From NCBI GenBank assembly GCA_004556545.1, contig SFGO01000128.1, forward strand, positions 1 through 5,207: a stretch of 5,207 bases of DNA, given 5' to 3'. The position numbers and the translations under genes were made by a program. Position 1 is the stretch's first letter, and every line of letters starts with the position of its first letter. This DNA is from Clostridiales bacterium (GTDB taxonomy: Bacteria > Bacillota > Clostridia > Christensenellales > Aristaeellaceae). Of this stretch, positions 5,193-5,207 are shown in pieces. The notes under the pieces are model-generated. The model had not been told where the DNA came from. It did no database searches and saw nothing but the letters and a program-made list of their open reading frames with translations.

Positions 5193-5207
5193 CAAAAGAA
5201 AGCCAGC

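Larger units (their letters stand above)
4841..5207 (-). other. 367-nt gene-free region: asd leader and hairpin cluster
   Basis: No believable gene is found here on either strand. From the asd side outward it contains the RBS, a leader of about 150 nt with one 7-bp hairpin (4947-4971), a candidate promoter (5003-5031), and then a run of adjacent short hairpins (5034-5192). I looked for the lysine riboswitch signature, such as a conserved AGAGGTGC-like element near the leader start, and for a leader peptide rich in Lys; neither is seen. The region is open in the asd frame, but its translation has no resemblance to a protein domain. Confidence 0.7.

Overview
The window looks like a chromosomal segment of a GC-rich Gram-positive anaerobe of the class Clostridia, probably Oscillospiraceae/Ruminococcaceae-like. 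This is inferred from strong AGGAGG-type ribosome binding sites, a DegV-family protein, an IS481-type transposase of a kind common in Clostridia, and an asd-dapA-dapB lysine cluster whose Asd is the archaeal/fungal-type enzyme. No 16S or other strict marker is present, so the placement is tentative.

Layout. (1) Positions 1 to about 496, minus strand: the left part of an insertion sequence. It carries the first 130 codons of a DDE transposase, running off the window edge, plus its promoter and terminal sequences. (2) 530-1559, plus strand: a compact unit with a sigma-A-like promoter, a strong RBS, a complete degV gene and a strong intrinsic terminator. (3) 1560-1977, plus strand: a small XRE-family HTH regulator preceded by a short upstream region with a perfect 7-bp dyad that could be its own operator. 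(4) 1990-4840, minus strand: asd, dapA and dapB, transcribed in that order. Their products carry L-aspartyl phosphate to tetrahydrodipicolinate, the shared trunk of lysine and diaminopimelate (peptidoglycan) synthesis. (5) 4841-5207: a 367-nt gene-free region holding the asd leader, a candidate asd promoter, and a dense run of short GC-rich hairpins ending in a perfect 15-bp inverted repeat near the window edge.

How it works together. The three lysine enzymes catalyse consecutive steps and have their own good RBSs with short gaps, so they probably form one operon read leftwards. The xre gene converges on dapB with a 12-nt gap and no terminator visible between them. The nearest terminator-like hairpins lie beyond each gene and have U-tracts facing the opposing transcript. 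That suggests overlapping antisense 3' ends.

Most of the window is ordinary housekeeping sequence. The part least explained by known features is the hairpin cluster at 5034-5192 upstream of asd. I found no clearly new protein system, CRISPR array, tRNA or rRNA.
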